A program made the position numbers and the translations under genes. The notes below the pieces were generated by a model, which was given only the letters and a program-made list of their open reading frames with translations, searched no databases and had not been told where the DNA came from. Shown here piece by piece: positions 8,819-20,880 of a stretch of DNA of 64,000 nt. How positions within the stretch are numbered: the stretch's first letter is position 1; the number at the start of each line of letters is the position of its first letter. The stretch is from Siderastrea siderea. Its lineage: Eukaryota; Cnidaria; Anthozoa; Scleractinia; Rhizangiidae. The stretch lies in assembly GCA_964030785.1 (NCBI GenBank), contig OZ034979.1, positions 36,568,484-36,632,483 of the forward strand, written 5' to 3'.

Positions 8819-11459
8819 GTTAGTAAACTTCCGTTGGTCTCGTTACACGACGGTAAAGTGACAGCGAACTTTTTTTATTGAAACTCAAAACTGTTGTCTT
8901 CTGTTATGTTTTATTGGTCGTGTTTTAAGAGTTCTTCATTCAGCTGCAAGTGCATGTTTCTTGAATCGTTTGAAAGATCTTTACAACAGAATGCAGATTA
9001 ACTATATGTGAGTAACAAGCATTGGTATTTTGATCTATATGAAAGCAATTAAAACTCGAGGCATAGTAAACAGTAAAGTTACTTCGCGTAGAAAGAGAAC
9101 ACTGCTTCGTGAGATAAAATGTCTTGGATCCGAAAGACGCAAAGAATGAGTAAAAGCACACTTGAAGTAATCTCAACTTTTGTTCTCTTCTTGCCGACAA
9201 TTGTGTCCCTTTATTCAAGCACACAAGACGGTAAAAGGAAAGAAAAGCTTGATAAATAAATTTTATCACTTGAAAAGTTTACATTCCTATTATTAAGCTG
9301 CAGCTACAGCGGCAGACAACTGAAAGCTACATCGATAACTTGTACACTGGCAAAAACAAACAGAAAAATATAAGTAAAGGCTTCAACAAAATTGACCAGT
9401 ACAGCTAGGAAACTAAGAGGAAAACTTAAATTAAATGGCTCTGCATTCGTCTTTTATTAGTAATAAGTATCGGTTATTTCTAGGCAATAAACAAACTGAC
9501 TTATGTAACATGTTATGTAGCCATTATGGAGTTCTCATGGGGTCAATTAGGAATTTCGCGCAACACAAAAGAAATTTATCAGTGCTAATACCACAGTGTT
9601 TGACGTATTAATCCTTCATAATAAGTCTGTTACATTTTATTTTTTTGGATCCAGGGTCATTTCTGTTCTGAACACTTACGTAATCAAGCGATGCAAAATG
9701 GAGCTTGCACGTGCACTGAAACCGAAAGGCACCGGCAGCGCCCACTTGTATCCTCCCCGACTTGCTTCGCTCACCACCTAGTCGGTAAACGCGAGTCACA
9801 CGAAAAGAGAGCCTAGAAGACGGCATTGTAATAAAGCTTGAACCCCGTAGAGAAGAACAAATCACATGTTGCCACGCGCAGCTTTAATTTTGTCGTTGTT
9901 GTTTGGTTCTTTTTCGCTGTCAAAAAACGTTCATTTGATTCAGTTCACGTAGGTGCGTGTAGCTTGAAAGAAGTAGTGCTTGTGACCAAGAAATTATCAA
10001 TTGTGCACATGGCCTAATGTATTGGGCCAGTGCCGAGTCCGTCCTGAACAAGGTGTGAACTTGTCCTGACTGAGCAATCCTAGATCGTGGACGTTTATTG
10101 TTGTTTGAAACTCTTTAAATTGTGTAGGACGAGCTAGGGAGTGTGTATTTTATCATTTGTCCCAAACAGGAACCTAAAATGGAGGGTGTTGTCTTACACA
10201 GGGTAGCTATTTTAGGGCTTTTTGGTCTTAAACAGGGTCACGGTTTCAGACCCCCAGTGGTACCCCTAATAAGTGACAAAAAACAACAAAGTTATGGTTT
10301 TATGGGGCCTTGATGTGATAAATAAGTCCGCAGAGGTTTGAAACTGTTTCATGCATTAGCACTGAAAGTACAAAAGTTCCGGAGCAATTAAAAACGTCCA
10401 CGAGTTGTAGAAACTGTAATCCTTTTCACAGAAACGATAAGTGTTATTATTGCGAAACGTTTTACTCTCCTAAGAGATAACTGCTATTCCGTGACTACAG
10501 ATTCTTCAAAGAATTATCGTTAACCAAATAAAACTGAGAATATTTTGGATAAATTACATGGAAGGTTTTCTGGTCTTATTGTAGTTGAAAAGCTATGCGT
10601 TGGACTAAAAATAACATTTGGTAGAAACTTCGTATTTTTAATCGGGCGGACCAAAAAAAATATGGCTTCGACCAAGCCAATCTGCGTAAATCTGTCTGCT
10701 TTTACATATAACGACAAACTGCATGATACAGTTTCTTAATGTATGCACCGTAAGAAAATATTACGCAAATTAGGCCTGTGGTTTTTGAGTTAAATTTGCG
10801 TGACTTCTCGGAAAGCTGGTTACGATATTAAACTGCAGATCCGTAAACAGGTTAAACTGAACAAGTTAAAACAGTTTCAGAGGTTTAAAATATAGAATTT
10901 GATATCAAGAGTGTTTTTTTAACTTATTGGAGTTAATGCAAAGGTGCTATAAGCAGATATATAGATAACTTACGAAAAGATTTGAAATGAAAGTCACGGA
11001 TTTACTGAGTTTCCTTTTTTAAGATTGAAAAGGCCCGCTGACGCATACAGCACAATCAAAAACTCAAGACCACCTTAGAAAGAATTCAGTTCCAGAGTGC
11101 GGCAATTCCCGTTATAACGAGCGAAGTCATGACTCTCCCCAACCCCTGGAAGTTACTACTGGTTCCCACAAACCCTGTTTAAACGAAAAGCTTTGATTTT
11201 TTAACCATAAAATCACGGCCATCATTTGTGCGGTTACAGTGAAAGCTGCACTTGCAATTTGTATCAGTAACGCCTTAGGTACGTGAGTTTGCTACACGCC
11301 AATCGGTTGGAGTCGATGCCGTCAGATCGTTTTGGAAATAAATTAAATGATACCTATTTAAGGAGGGAATTTTATTCTAATTTTTAAGAAATAGGATATG
11401 GTTTAAGAAAGAAACTGAAAAGAAGGATAAAATTTTTCTATATACTACTACCATCTTAA

Positions 11460-11860
11460 GACGATTTCCGCTCAACGTTCGAGCAGTAAGTGCAAAAATT
11501 AAGTTACCAAAAAAATACTTGCAGCACTGTCACATTTTGAGAACAGATAAGAAGAACTTGTCGTTACTTTTGCTCCCAAGCTGACCCCGCGAGAGAAAAT
11601 TGGATTTGAAGTTATCCATATTTCAATTAGAAAGACGCTTCATGTCAGTTCAAAACAAAATGGCGCCCGCCTTTTGCATACTTTTACGAGATTTGAAATT
11701 AATTTTCTTGAGAATGCTTGAGAATTTCATCGCGGGGTCACTTGGGCAAGTGAACTAGAGTGAGATGTTTCAAATAGCATTTAAAATGTTACCGTGCTAT
11801 GAGTAGTTTTTTAGTAAATATTTTTTGCACTTATTGCTCGAACGTTGAGCGGAATCCGTC
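11460..11860. mobile_element. 401-bp MITE with TTAA target duplication
   Basis: The ends GACGATTTCCGCTCAACGTT and GACGGATTCCGCTCAACGTT are inverted copies and continue inward over CGAGCA-TAAGTGCAAAAA. TTAA flanks both sides (11,456-11,459 and 11,861-11,864). The right arm near 37,145 and the far-right copy near 49,740 have the uninterrupted TCTTAATAG-type site. This fits a piggyBac- or Kolobok-type non-autonomous element. It inserted into the left arm after duplication, or was lost cleanly elsewhere. Confidence 0.85.
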
Positions 11861-12134
11861 TTAATAGTTTGCATTTCTTTTTGAAAATTCATCAGTACCT
11901 CCCACCTCCGTTTTTCGTGGGTACTTGTATCTTAAAAATAGCACAAAAACTCCTCCTGATTTGTGGGAGCTCGCACGGCATTTTTGGATTGAATTAAATC
12001 TCGAGGAGATAATTAAGGAAGACGGCTAAAGCGTTAGGAAAACATCATACCTAACGATAATCCCTCCTTAAGACATTCACTTATGATTAGCTCGAACCGG
12101 TTCTAAAATTAATGGCGGTGCTTTCCAATACAGT

Positions 12135-12395
12135 TTATGACTATGCAGGAAAAGCAGATCGTAGCAAGGGCTATTGGAGTCTAAAAAGAAAAGTTGGGGT
12201 AACCAGGTATTTTTCAATGATAACTAAGCAAAAAAAAATTGTAAAAGCTTAACTGATACCTTACAATGTAAAGCGTTTTCTTTTCAAATTTAAGCTTGAT
12301 GATTGCAGAAAAATACGTGGTTGCCCTCATGTCCTTTTTGGATTCCAACAATCCTTGCTAAGATCTGCTTTTCCCGCATAGACATAAACCGCACA
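12135..12395. repeat. foldback repeat inside intron
   Basis: Arms of about 100 bp pair imperfectly. ACTATGCAGGAAAAGCAGATC on the left matches the complement of GATCTGCTTTTCCCGCATAG on the right, with TGGGGTAACCAGGTATTTTTC and its partner inside. The right arm of the big repeat has the same fold at about 36,645-36,860. The far-right copy near 49,430 keeps only one side. Confidence 0.6.
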
Positions 12396-13342
12396 AAAAT
12401 ATCTTTGTAACAGTAGGAACCGTCCTTAAGAAACCCGAGTTTCTTGAACCATACCGAGATGCACGCAAAAATAAAAGAGGGCATCGTCCTTAAAGATACC
12501 CGTTTCTATTTGTACAGGAGACCTTTTAAAATAACCAAGCGCTCTATAGCGGATAGTCGCCGTAAGCGCCAAATAGGCGAATGCCTCCGGGATAGGACGG
12601 CGATTAAGTGTCAGAGCGAGGGCTTGTATTCGCAAAAATCGTTGGAATTTGACCACCGACTTCATCACATAGCACTAGCGGTGTCCACACGGACTCTGTG
12701 ACAGCGCCCGAAAGAAGGAAGTAAATTATTGCTGTCAGCTCTTTTTAGATAACGACATTATTTGAGCCTACTTTTCATAAAAGACACAACATCGGTCAAA
12801 GAGAAATTCTTCTTGTAATATCAAATTTTGTCAGTGATCAATTCTAGATGGGGACAGGTACAAAAGCCAAACAGCAAACTCGCCAAGCTTTCCATCGTAA
12901 CGGATAACAACAGCAACAACAATAACCTTTATGTGCATGATTATAAGGTCTTAGTATTGCAAAAGCATCCAACTGAACAAAAAGAAATAATAATGTAATG
13001 AGGAGACAACAATCAAGTTACCTCAGTCTAAATTGATAATAAGTTCTTGTGTCAATTTAAGCACCATAGAATGAGTCTCATCAATTGAATGTTAACAAAC
13101 AATGATATCACCAGAATTCATTAATTCTGTTGTAGCTTCTAAATAGACCTAAATCGTTTTATATTTGATAGCTGGCACTCTATTTCCTGTAAAACCTGTC
13201 TCTAAAAATTGAGTATTTAGGACAGTGAAAAAGTAAGTGACTGATTCATCTTCAATTTGATCGAACCTTCAAGAAGGACAAACGTCTATTAACTCTTGGA
13301 TCTTGATCATATCTACCAGTTTCAATCATTAGTTTGTGATCA

Positions 13343-15043
13343 CTGTCGACTCCCGTTATGGTGGACGCCCTCGGGGGGAAGATTTAGTGTCCGTAATAGC
13401 CACAGCCCGTAATAGCGGGGTGCGAGAGAAAAAAAAATTGTTCTGTCTTTAAACATATGAAACAATATGTAAAAGTCACATAAGCAATGTAGTTTCGACA
13501 AATCCGTACTTGTTTATTGATAATTATGCTCAATTAATGATACTAAAATTAGAAATATGCTGCATTATTACTTCCAAGCTCCTTCGATAACAAGGGATAA
13601 TAAGGAAGGGGCTCAAAAACCAAACGGAAACTCCTCCAGTTAAATGGCTAAAATGTTAACTCACTGTACAATGTTTTTTACTGTTCTTGGCAGCTCTTTT
13701 ATCGCAGATATGTTGCACAGTATACTCATAACAGAAACCTCTCTAACTACTTTTAAAGTAAAGTGTAAAGCTACTGTACAATGTTCGGTACAGCTCAAAT
13801 GGCAGCCTTCAAATCTCGCGAAAATGCTGTACAGTAGAGTCATTTGTTTACTTATTTACAAAGAAGCGGTCGATAATACTTTGTGTCAGTTTCTTCATTT
13901 TCACCGCTGACGCGCTCATTTTCTCAACCAAGACGTTCAGCTCATTGGCCAGTGCGAGCTGACCACGGAAACTCCTCCAGTTAAATGGCTAAAATGTTAA
14001 CTCACTGTACAATGTTTTTTACTGTTCTTGGCAGCTCTTTTATCGCAGATATGTTGCACAGTATACTCATAACAGAAACCTCTCTAACTACTTTTAAAGT
14101 AAAGTGTAAAGCTACTGTACAATGTTCGGTACAGCTCAAATGGCAGCCTTCAAATCTCGCGAAAATGCTGTACAGTAGAGTCATTTGTTTACTTATTTAC
14201 AAAGAAGCGGTCGATAATACTTTGTGTCAGTTTCTTCATTTTCACCGCTGACGCACTCATTTTCTCAACCAAGACGTTCAGCTCATTGGCCAGTGCGAGC
14301 TGACCACGCTGAAGAAGAAATAATTTTACATTGGTCATGGAATTAAGGGCTTCGCCAAAGCTCTTGAGGCTGCTTTCTGACGCGTTGGCTTGATCATCAT
14401 TGTCATTATCGAAATCCTCACGAAAATAAAGTGCTTAAGATGTGTGCCACAGATCAGGAACTAAACTGAGAACTAAAGTAAGCAGCCTCGACGCAGGCTA
14501 GATGCTGGAGAGTTCAGGTGAAACCTTGGAGAACTGACGGACATAACTTTTCATTTTGCATTTTTCACAGTGGAGCATTAAGCTTAAGATAATACAAAAA
14601 GTGTTAAATAAGGGGCAAGGGTCATGAAAGAAGACTGATCGATTCTTGAATGGTCTTTTTATTTATTCCAACTAAGCAAACATATTAAAAACGTCTGACG
14701 TGGCTTCACGAACCGGAAAATGACCCGGCCGCATGCAGGTGATTCTTATGTTCGCACCCAATAGAGGAGTGGCTTCTTTATCATTATGCCGATTTATATT
14801 ATGTGAGTCAGGATTTTTGACGAACTATCAAGTGTCCGCTATAGAGAGAGAAAAAACAAGTGAAATGTCGCGCTGGGGGGCAAGAAAGCGTCCGCATTTC
14901 CGTAATAGCGGGAGTCTGTAATAACGAGAGTTTGTTGCATTCATTTCTTTATACGTTTCGGCGGGGGGTGGGTGGCTCTTGTCCGCAATTATTGTAGCGT
15001 GGTGTCCGTAACAACGGGGTGTCCGCAAGGCGAAAGTCGACTG
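13343..15043 (-). mobile_element. pogo-like DNA transposon remnant (left-arm copy)
   Basis: It is bounded by GTCGACTCCCGTTAT on the left and its inverted partner AGTCGACTG/TA on the right, with many internal CCGTAATAGCGG phrases. Copy 2 is at 34,352-35,711. On the minus strand it keeps the C-terminal end of a pogo/CENP-B-type transposase (NELNVLVEKMSASAVKMKK-like). That end is doubled by the 341-bp tandem duplication. Frames upstream are broken. Confidence 0.7.
13625..14306. repeat. two-copy 341-bp tandem duplication
   Basis: Bases 13,625-13,965 and 13,966-14,306 are nearly identical; I noticed only one difference (GCGCTCAT versus GCACTCAT). The right arm and related sequences have a single unit. 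The near-identity points to a very recent event, or to an assembly artefact. Confidence 0.85.
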
Positions 15044-15359
15044 TACCTATTCTGAGTTTCGCTAATTATTTCTTTTCATTTAAGTTCTAGATAACAAGAA
15101 GGTGTGTATTCATTTAAAAGAGTGTTATCAAAATCTAGTTTCTTAGAGTGTTGACTAGTATGTTTCCAGTGTAGGATATATTTGTGCTGCATTAGGCTTA
15201 TATAATGTTCTGTTTGATCTTAGATATATTTAAGACATTGGGATCAAAATCAGGCAAATTTTAGTATTCAGACATCCGCGTAACACCAGAGTAGAAACTA
15301 CTTTTTCCAGAGGAATGAAGATCTGCCGACATTAAAAAGATCTTTTTAACAATAGAGTC

Positions 15360-15665
15360 ATTCCCCTTATTTTGAAGATACAAAAAGTAATTTTAAATTC
15401 TTTTTTGATTAATAGCTACAATAAGAGGAAATCTTCCAAGTTCATCTTTACATGCCATATTTGGTGCCTTATTGCTTAGAACTGTAGATGAGTTTTTCCA
15501 ATCTGCGAACTGTTCCAAAACTTGAAATCAGGTCTTACGTATACACCCCAGATTTCGCTGTTATATGTTAAAATTGGAGAGATCATCGTGTCAAAGATTT
15601 TATTTGCAAGGAGTGGGGACAATTTGCTTATATTCGTATGTTTTCTAAGATAAGAGTTTTGCATT
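15360..15665 (-). mobile_element. LINE reverse-transcriptase tail fragment
   Basis: The minus strand encodes ANKIFDTMISPILTYNSEIW, the hydrophobic segment before the C-terminus of LINE reverse transcriptases. The frame is open from about 15,664 to 15,476, then broken. The right arm carries the same insertion with a longer open frame (33,690-34,123, plus), so it predates the arm duplication. Confidence 0.75.
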
Positions 15666-16764
15666 TTCCTAGTAACGTTCAGCCATCGCTAAAATACTGC
15701 TTAAGGTTTCAGCTTGTGTAAATGTTTAGTTTTTGGCGTCTGTTTGGTCTTTAAAATATCATTAGGTCAAAAGTTCGCAGACAATACGTTTCAGCTGATT
15801 TACGAAAACCGGATGAAACTGGTGGTTACGAAATGGTCACAGGGTATCGGTTTATTGTCATTGCAAAATCTCTACAACCTCCAGTGCAGTTAACTGAATC
15901 AAAACAAAATAAGATGATAATCGATGTGACGTACCTGTCTATTTAGCCTTGCCAACAGTAGAGCTACTATTTTTGTTTGCGATCATGTCGCGTGTGTTTA
16001 ATCCACCACAACCACTTATCCTGTCCTGATCCTGTCCCGTTTATTTTTGGGTTGTTATTTTTCTATGGCACGTGGCTTTCTATGCAGGCCTCTCTAACAT
16101 CCAGGGACAAAAGGAGGGGGGAGGGGATCAAAGGCGAGGAAAGCTGAACGCTTCAGCTCTTCGCGCTACGCGCGTGGCACTCGCGTAGTTAACGCGCGAG
16201 ACTTTCGAATTGTACAGGTCTACGTTCGAGTGCCATGTGGTCTCTGCAGATATTTTATTATCTTAGACCACCGGAACAAAGAGGCTTCGTTCCACACTGT
16301 CTGTCTTCATCCAGGTGCAGAGATGTGTACAACAATATGCTCTGACTAGCCACGCGATGGACTAGTATGTCAACCATGCAGGGGAAGAAGTAACGCTTCA
16401 AATTGGTCATGGCACAAATTGGTTTGAGGTCCAATCTTCACTGTAAATTCAAAAGTTCTGTTTTAAGACCACAGTAATCCTTTTTACAGAGGCTAGGTCG
16501 GCATCAAAAGGCCAAGATGGGTCCCATTGTGTGTCCTCGTTTTCCGGTGGGGTCTTTTTGCCCCAACTTGACCGAAATAGCTCCACATAGGGTACAGTCA
16601 GGCTCTGGTATTTTGGAGCTGAATGTGATCTTTTGAATTTGTAGTGTTGTGGCCCTACGTGAGAGTTCAGATGAGAATTGTTATTTTGGAGTGAATTATT
16701 CTCTATGGAATGGAAATATACAGATAACCACCCTTAACTGGCAATTATCTGATTCTTATTTTAG

Positions 16765-17486
16765 CGCCTTGGCCAGCTTATCACGAGCGTCGAATTAAGC
16801 GAGATATCTCCACTAATCAAACCTCGACCAATCTAACCAAAACACAGAATTCAGCCGCGACAGCCGTCCCTACCCTGAAAACTACAACCTCCGAGCGTCA
16901 TTTCTTTGGTCGTCCAAGGACGGCAAGACCCACTGGATCGTCCATGAGGTTGAACACAACTGGACTGACAGAAGCTCAACGGGAAAAGCTAAAAGGCAAC
17001 CGAAGCAATGTTGAGCTAGATCACATGGGCTTTCCAAAACTTCCTAACAGCCATCGCCGTACGCGACCACCATCATCACTGCCGCTGACTCCAAATAACA
17101 CGGGCAAGAATACTCCTGGCCCAGAAACAACTGGTCATTTTCTTCACGAGGTGTTTGCAAATATTCGCGACAAGGCAAATGGAACTCAAAATTCCACTTT
17201 GCCGTCAAGCACGACTGAATCAAGTGCACTGAGCAGCAGTGAGCCTGGCCCTGAAGCAAGAGAAGCTCAAAAACGTAATAAAGACAAGAAAGAGAATTTT
17301 TCTCCTGCCACCCATGAACACAGCGTTATGGTGGCTGTCATGAGCAGCTTATTAACAGCCGCACTGATTTGTTTAGTGGGGTACTTTGTACAACTGAGGA
17401 GACGAGGAAAGCTGATTTCGCCTGCAGTGAACAAAGCCGGTCAGCGGTCTGCCTCGGTTGTATTTCAAGCTAAATCAAAACAGTAG
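16765..17486 (+). CDS. gene copy A, exon 2: mucin-like type I membrane protein
   Basis: The acceptor TTATTTTAG precedes a phase-1 exon of 240 codons with stop. Joined to exon 1 it gives a 275-residue protein. In order: the signal peptide, then the short segment APWPAYHERRIKRD, whose RRIKR looks like a furin-type site. A 150-residue Ser/Thr/Pro/Asn-rich ectodomain follows, with several N-glycosylation sequons (NQT, NLT, NTT, NGT, NST). Then come one membrane helix (VAVMSSLLTAALICLVGYFV), a basic stop-transfer RRRGK and a ~30-residue cytoplasmic tail ending AKSKQ. I recognise no named family. It is probably a glycosylated cell-surface or cleaved secreted protein. Intact paralog: 31,883-32,607 (minus); pseudogene: 47,118-47,802. 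Additional exons in the long intron cannot be excluded. Confidence 0.7.
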
Positions 17487-17880
17487 GTGTCTACAGATTG
17501 TGCAACGAAACTGCTGAAAATTTGCTCAAAATGATAAAAAGTTGCTCAAAAATTGCTACATAGTGGAACAAAGTTGTCTTGATTTTAAATCGCTAAAACT
17601 TGCTACCAAGAACATCTTCCTGCTTGTCTAGCGCTCCCATTTTCATGTGTTTCGAGTTTTAAAGTTGGGGCTCCGTAACTAAGGTGACCAAATACCCGCT
17701 ACAAAACCTGGAAGATTTTTTCAGTTGTTTACTGCCTGGAACCATGCGCGTCCGTTCACACTTTAACAAAACAAGATTAGGTACCAGCTTGGTACCAGTC
17801 TTTCACTTTACTTTTAAATTTCTATGTAATTTAGCCCCAACGGTCACTTCTGAAGATGTATGTTGAGGCATACGAAACGT

Positions 17881-18163
17881 CAGCCTGAGAAAACAGCCGA
17901 CGTTTCACGAGGTCCCCACTTGAGCCCTCGCAAAACGACGTCTGAATAACGAGCGCAGAAATTCCATACTGAGGACGTGTCTCTACCCAGATCTTGGTAG
18001 TGCTTCTGATTAGTTGAAATTTTCTTCCAACCAATCAGAAGCACTACAAAGATCTGGGTAGGGAACGTCATCAGTATGGAATTTCTGTGCTCGTTACTCA
18101 GACGTCGTTTTGGGCGGGCTCAAGTGGCGACCTCGTGAAACGTCGGCTGTTTTTCTCAGGCTA
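17881..18163. mobile_element. 283-bp palindromic MITE with 9-bp target duplication
   Basis: The left half (CAGCCTGAGAAAACAGCCGA) and right half (TCGGCTGTTTTTCTCAGGCT) are near-complete inverted repeats, with the centre at CTTCTGATTAGTTG/CAACCAATCAGAAG. ACGAAACGT is duplicated at 17,872-17,880 and 18,164-18,172. The right arm near 31,510 and the far-right copy near 46,740 have the uninterrupted site. This is a clear recent insertion, 3' of the gene copy A stop. Confidence 0.85.
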
Positions 18164-18569
18164 ACGAAACGTCAAGTTCTTAAAATCAATTTTTTTCTGC
18201 AACATGCGTTGTTTTTTCATGTTTGTCACTGCAGTTTGCTTTAAGTTGTCATTTGTGTCCGAAAAACTCAAAATTCGTTAAAGCCTTGCTTTGACCAAAG
18301 AAAATTGCTTGAGGCTGCTTGGTCCACCAAAGGTCCTCCAAACGCAAAAAGTTGCCAAAAAGTTGCTGAACACAATCGGTAAATACCTACTTAACAGTCG
18401 CCGGAAATTCAATAAGAACTGATTGTACTGTTATAATTTTTTCTATGGAAATAATGTTATCATATTTTCTGCCATTTTGTACTAACAATAAGAAGCTATC
18501 ATTGTATCATTTTTCTAACACAGATTACATTTTTAGCTTTTGTTAGTCTAATCAAACTAAGAGTTATCG

Positions 18570-20450
18570 AGATTCCTACTCAGGGAGGTTGGATCCCGTC
18601 AGAAGTTGTAGAGGGAGTGAAGGAATGGAAAAACGTCTCTCCCAGAGATGTAAATGCTGTGATGGCGAAAAGAAAGAGGGAATTAATATCAGGATGATGA
18701 AGACTTTATACCCGGGTGAGACCGCGACCGATACTATGATTGGCTGTTACATGACATGGGAATCCGCCATCAGATGAGCAAACATGTATGAAGGGTACGA
18801 TAGGCGCACTGTATTAACATAAATAACATTATGCTTTGACGTAATGTTTGTTTTTTCCACAGAATTTGTGATAGTAGATGATAGTTGCAGTGTCATTATG
18901 TCGATTTAAATTAGAATTGAATTTCGTCGCATTCTGCGTTGTGTATTTCTTCCTGAAGAAATCCTCGGATTCAAATGAAATGGTTTTTCTAATGAAAGGG
19001 ATGAAGTGAATTGAGACCGTATCTAATGGCTATGTGCAGGGAGGCTGGTGGAAAAGAAAAAATAAACCTCTTCTACCCAGGGTCATCATGTGGAAGCTTT
19101 TTTTGCTCCATTCAGAACGAAATCAAAAGCCGTGAGCTTCTGGATAGAGCCACAAACTGTGCATGTTCAGAAAAGAAACTTATACACATCTGCCTTCTCC
19201 TCAGTGAAACAGCCAGCGTGAATCAACTGAAGCCCCATCTACGTAACTCTCAGCAAGAAACAAAATAATCACAACGATTTGGTTTTTATTCAAGACCTTC
19301 CGTTTGGAAAGAAAATTGCCAACATTTTCATCAAAGAAACCTCATAAATTACCATCTTTTATGTCCACGGTCATTCTATTTGGGTGGTAAGTTCACAAGG
19401 TATGTTCCGCTGTCAACAAAATATTTGCTTTCAAAAGTACCTGTCACTTGAATACCCATCGTTCATGATGATGGCCTCATTGGCTGTTTATCATTTACAA
19501 AAAAGAGAAAAAATTCCTCTGAAAAAAAAAAAGGAAAAATCTTGAAATTAAGTGGATTGCTCAATTAAAAATTTTTTTAGATTCAGTCAACGAAAATTTG
19601 GTAACATGAAGTGTCCAAAATTGCTAAATTGAACCATGGGAAACATAATTCCAATTACCTCTTCATAGCAATGCATTGGTATCCGTAGGGCATAGGTTCG
19701 AATCCTGTTCAAGTCTAATCAGTTTGTTAGGCTTCCTTTTCGCAACTGCCTAAGTAACGTTTATAACCACGATGTTCTTTCATTTACCCATAGTTTACCT
19801 ATATGGTATTCATATATTTCACTTCTAAGTACCAGCCCTGCAAAACCTGTGAATGCCTAAACCCTTACAACTCAGTTCCAACCGTCAAACCTGCTCGCCA
19901 AGTCTTGTTTTCCTTTTGGGCGCGCCACACGTACAAACTGTGATTCTGCCGGGTTTCCACTGGCCTAAATGATAAACAACTCGTCAAGAGTTTCTCCTGA
20001 GTTTCTCTATCTGGGTGATAAGACCCGATCGTAACGAATCACTGTCATCAACTAAATAGTATCTCGGTTTCCGAGAACCCACAGAGATTTTGTTGTTCGG
20101 ATCTATGTTGCTACAAGTGGGTGTTTAAGCTTATTTTCCACCCTGTTCAGTGTTTTCAATCATGGTCCGCCCTGGGGACTTTATCGTGATTTCCTTGCGT
20201 CACACAGGAGTCAAGAAGACAAGAGAAAACAAGGTGAAACACAGCATAATCTGAAACGGAAATCAGTGGAAAGATATAAAGAACACTGCTCTGTTTTAGT
20301 ATCGAAGACGGACGCATCCACACCTTTCATGCCTGCATCATACTCATCAGTTACCTTCGAGTGTTCTGAGACATTTAAACATTTAATTGGAAAGTACAGC
20401 TTAATTCTTTTCAGCCTGGGCCAGTTTTTATTATTTAAAAGCAACAAAAG
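18570..20450 (-). repeat. duplicated block, copy 2 of 3 (inverted)
   Basis: It is the reverse complement of the 1.95-3.98 kb and 28.3-30.1 kb blocks. It includes a tRNA T-arm-like CATAGGTTCGAATCCTG (19,690-19,706) in the plus direction and frames such as SQRCKCCDGEKKEG at 18,640. A conserved open stretch on plus from about 20,165 to 20,390 (with LASHRSQEDKRKQGETQH and STPFMPASYSSVTFECSET) is also open on minus in copy 3. It may be an exon relic, but no family or complete splice-site pair is recognised. Confidence 0.65.
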
Positions 20451-20880
20451 AACGCTCAACTGATATGAAAATGTAAAATTTAACGAAATAAAGGGAATAA
20501 ATATTTATAAAGCACAATTTAAGATTTTGAGAAAACTGCCTGTCAAAATATGGTTGCCAGGGATATTGGCCTGTTTGCTCATCCTGGTCGGTAACAAACC
20601 TGAAACTCAGTAACATTCTAGTTGTTTGATCCACCAGACGTCGTGTCTCCTAATAGAGGTTAGCTTCATCTAAAACAAAATGCAAAACACTTTAATAATT
20701 TCGAATTACTTCTCTTCAATTTGCTGAATTAATAGCGACGTTTAGATCAGACTACGAGTACGAGATTGAAAACGACTACGACTGGAATTTCAAAGCAGTG
20801 ACGTTCTCAGAGCCACCGCTCTTCCGGCTGTGTTGCTGACCAATAAAAAAGGAAGCTCTAAGGCCAGCACATGTACACAT

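Larger units (their letters stand above)
8819..16764 (+). other. intron of gene copy A, filled with repeats
   Basis: About 7.9 kb. It contains a TTAA-flanked MITE (11,460-11,860), a foldback at 12,135-12,395, a pogo-like element with an internal tandem duplication (13,343-15,043) and a LINE fragment (about 15,360-15,665). Several stretches (8.9-9.3, 9.6-9.9, 10.5-10.7, 12.3-12.7 kb) have open frames that recur in the other copies. They are on the opposite strand or unrelated to splice sites, so no extra exon is claimed. A small phase 1-1 exon could still be hidden. Confidence 0.5.
5000..20870 (+). repeat. left arm of giant inverted repeat
   Basis: Landmarks from here to 20.87 kb recur in reverse complement between 45.27 and 27.90 kb. 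They include CCTCATATAGAAATTG (5,220), the GATGAGCTGTGAAC region (5,650), the signal-peptide exon (8,713), the pogo-like element (13.3-15.0 kb), a LINE fragment (15.5 kb), the membrane-protein exon (16,765) and the 18.6-20.4 kb block. The arms differ by point changes and by separate mobile insertions. The structure is an inverted segmental duplication, with further partial copies in the spacer and at 46.1-54.4 kb. Confidence 0.85.

Noticed and set aside
8940..9269. 109-codon minus-strand frame after exon 1, also present near 39,571
   Set aside because: It lies in the intron of the gene on the other strand, is shared only because the segments are duplicated, and shows no domain or splice signals.
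12426..12701. Open frames on both strands in the copy A intron, partly conserved in the right arm
   Set aside because: The right-arm counterpart is broken in both frames and no splice pair fits phase 1; conservation follows from the duplication.
13644..13910. 88-codon frame present twice
   Set aside because: It lies on the strand opposite a transposase remnant and is repeated by the 341-bp tandem duplication. Not a gene.
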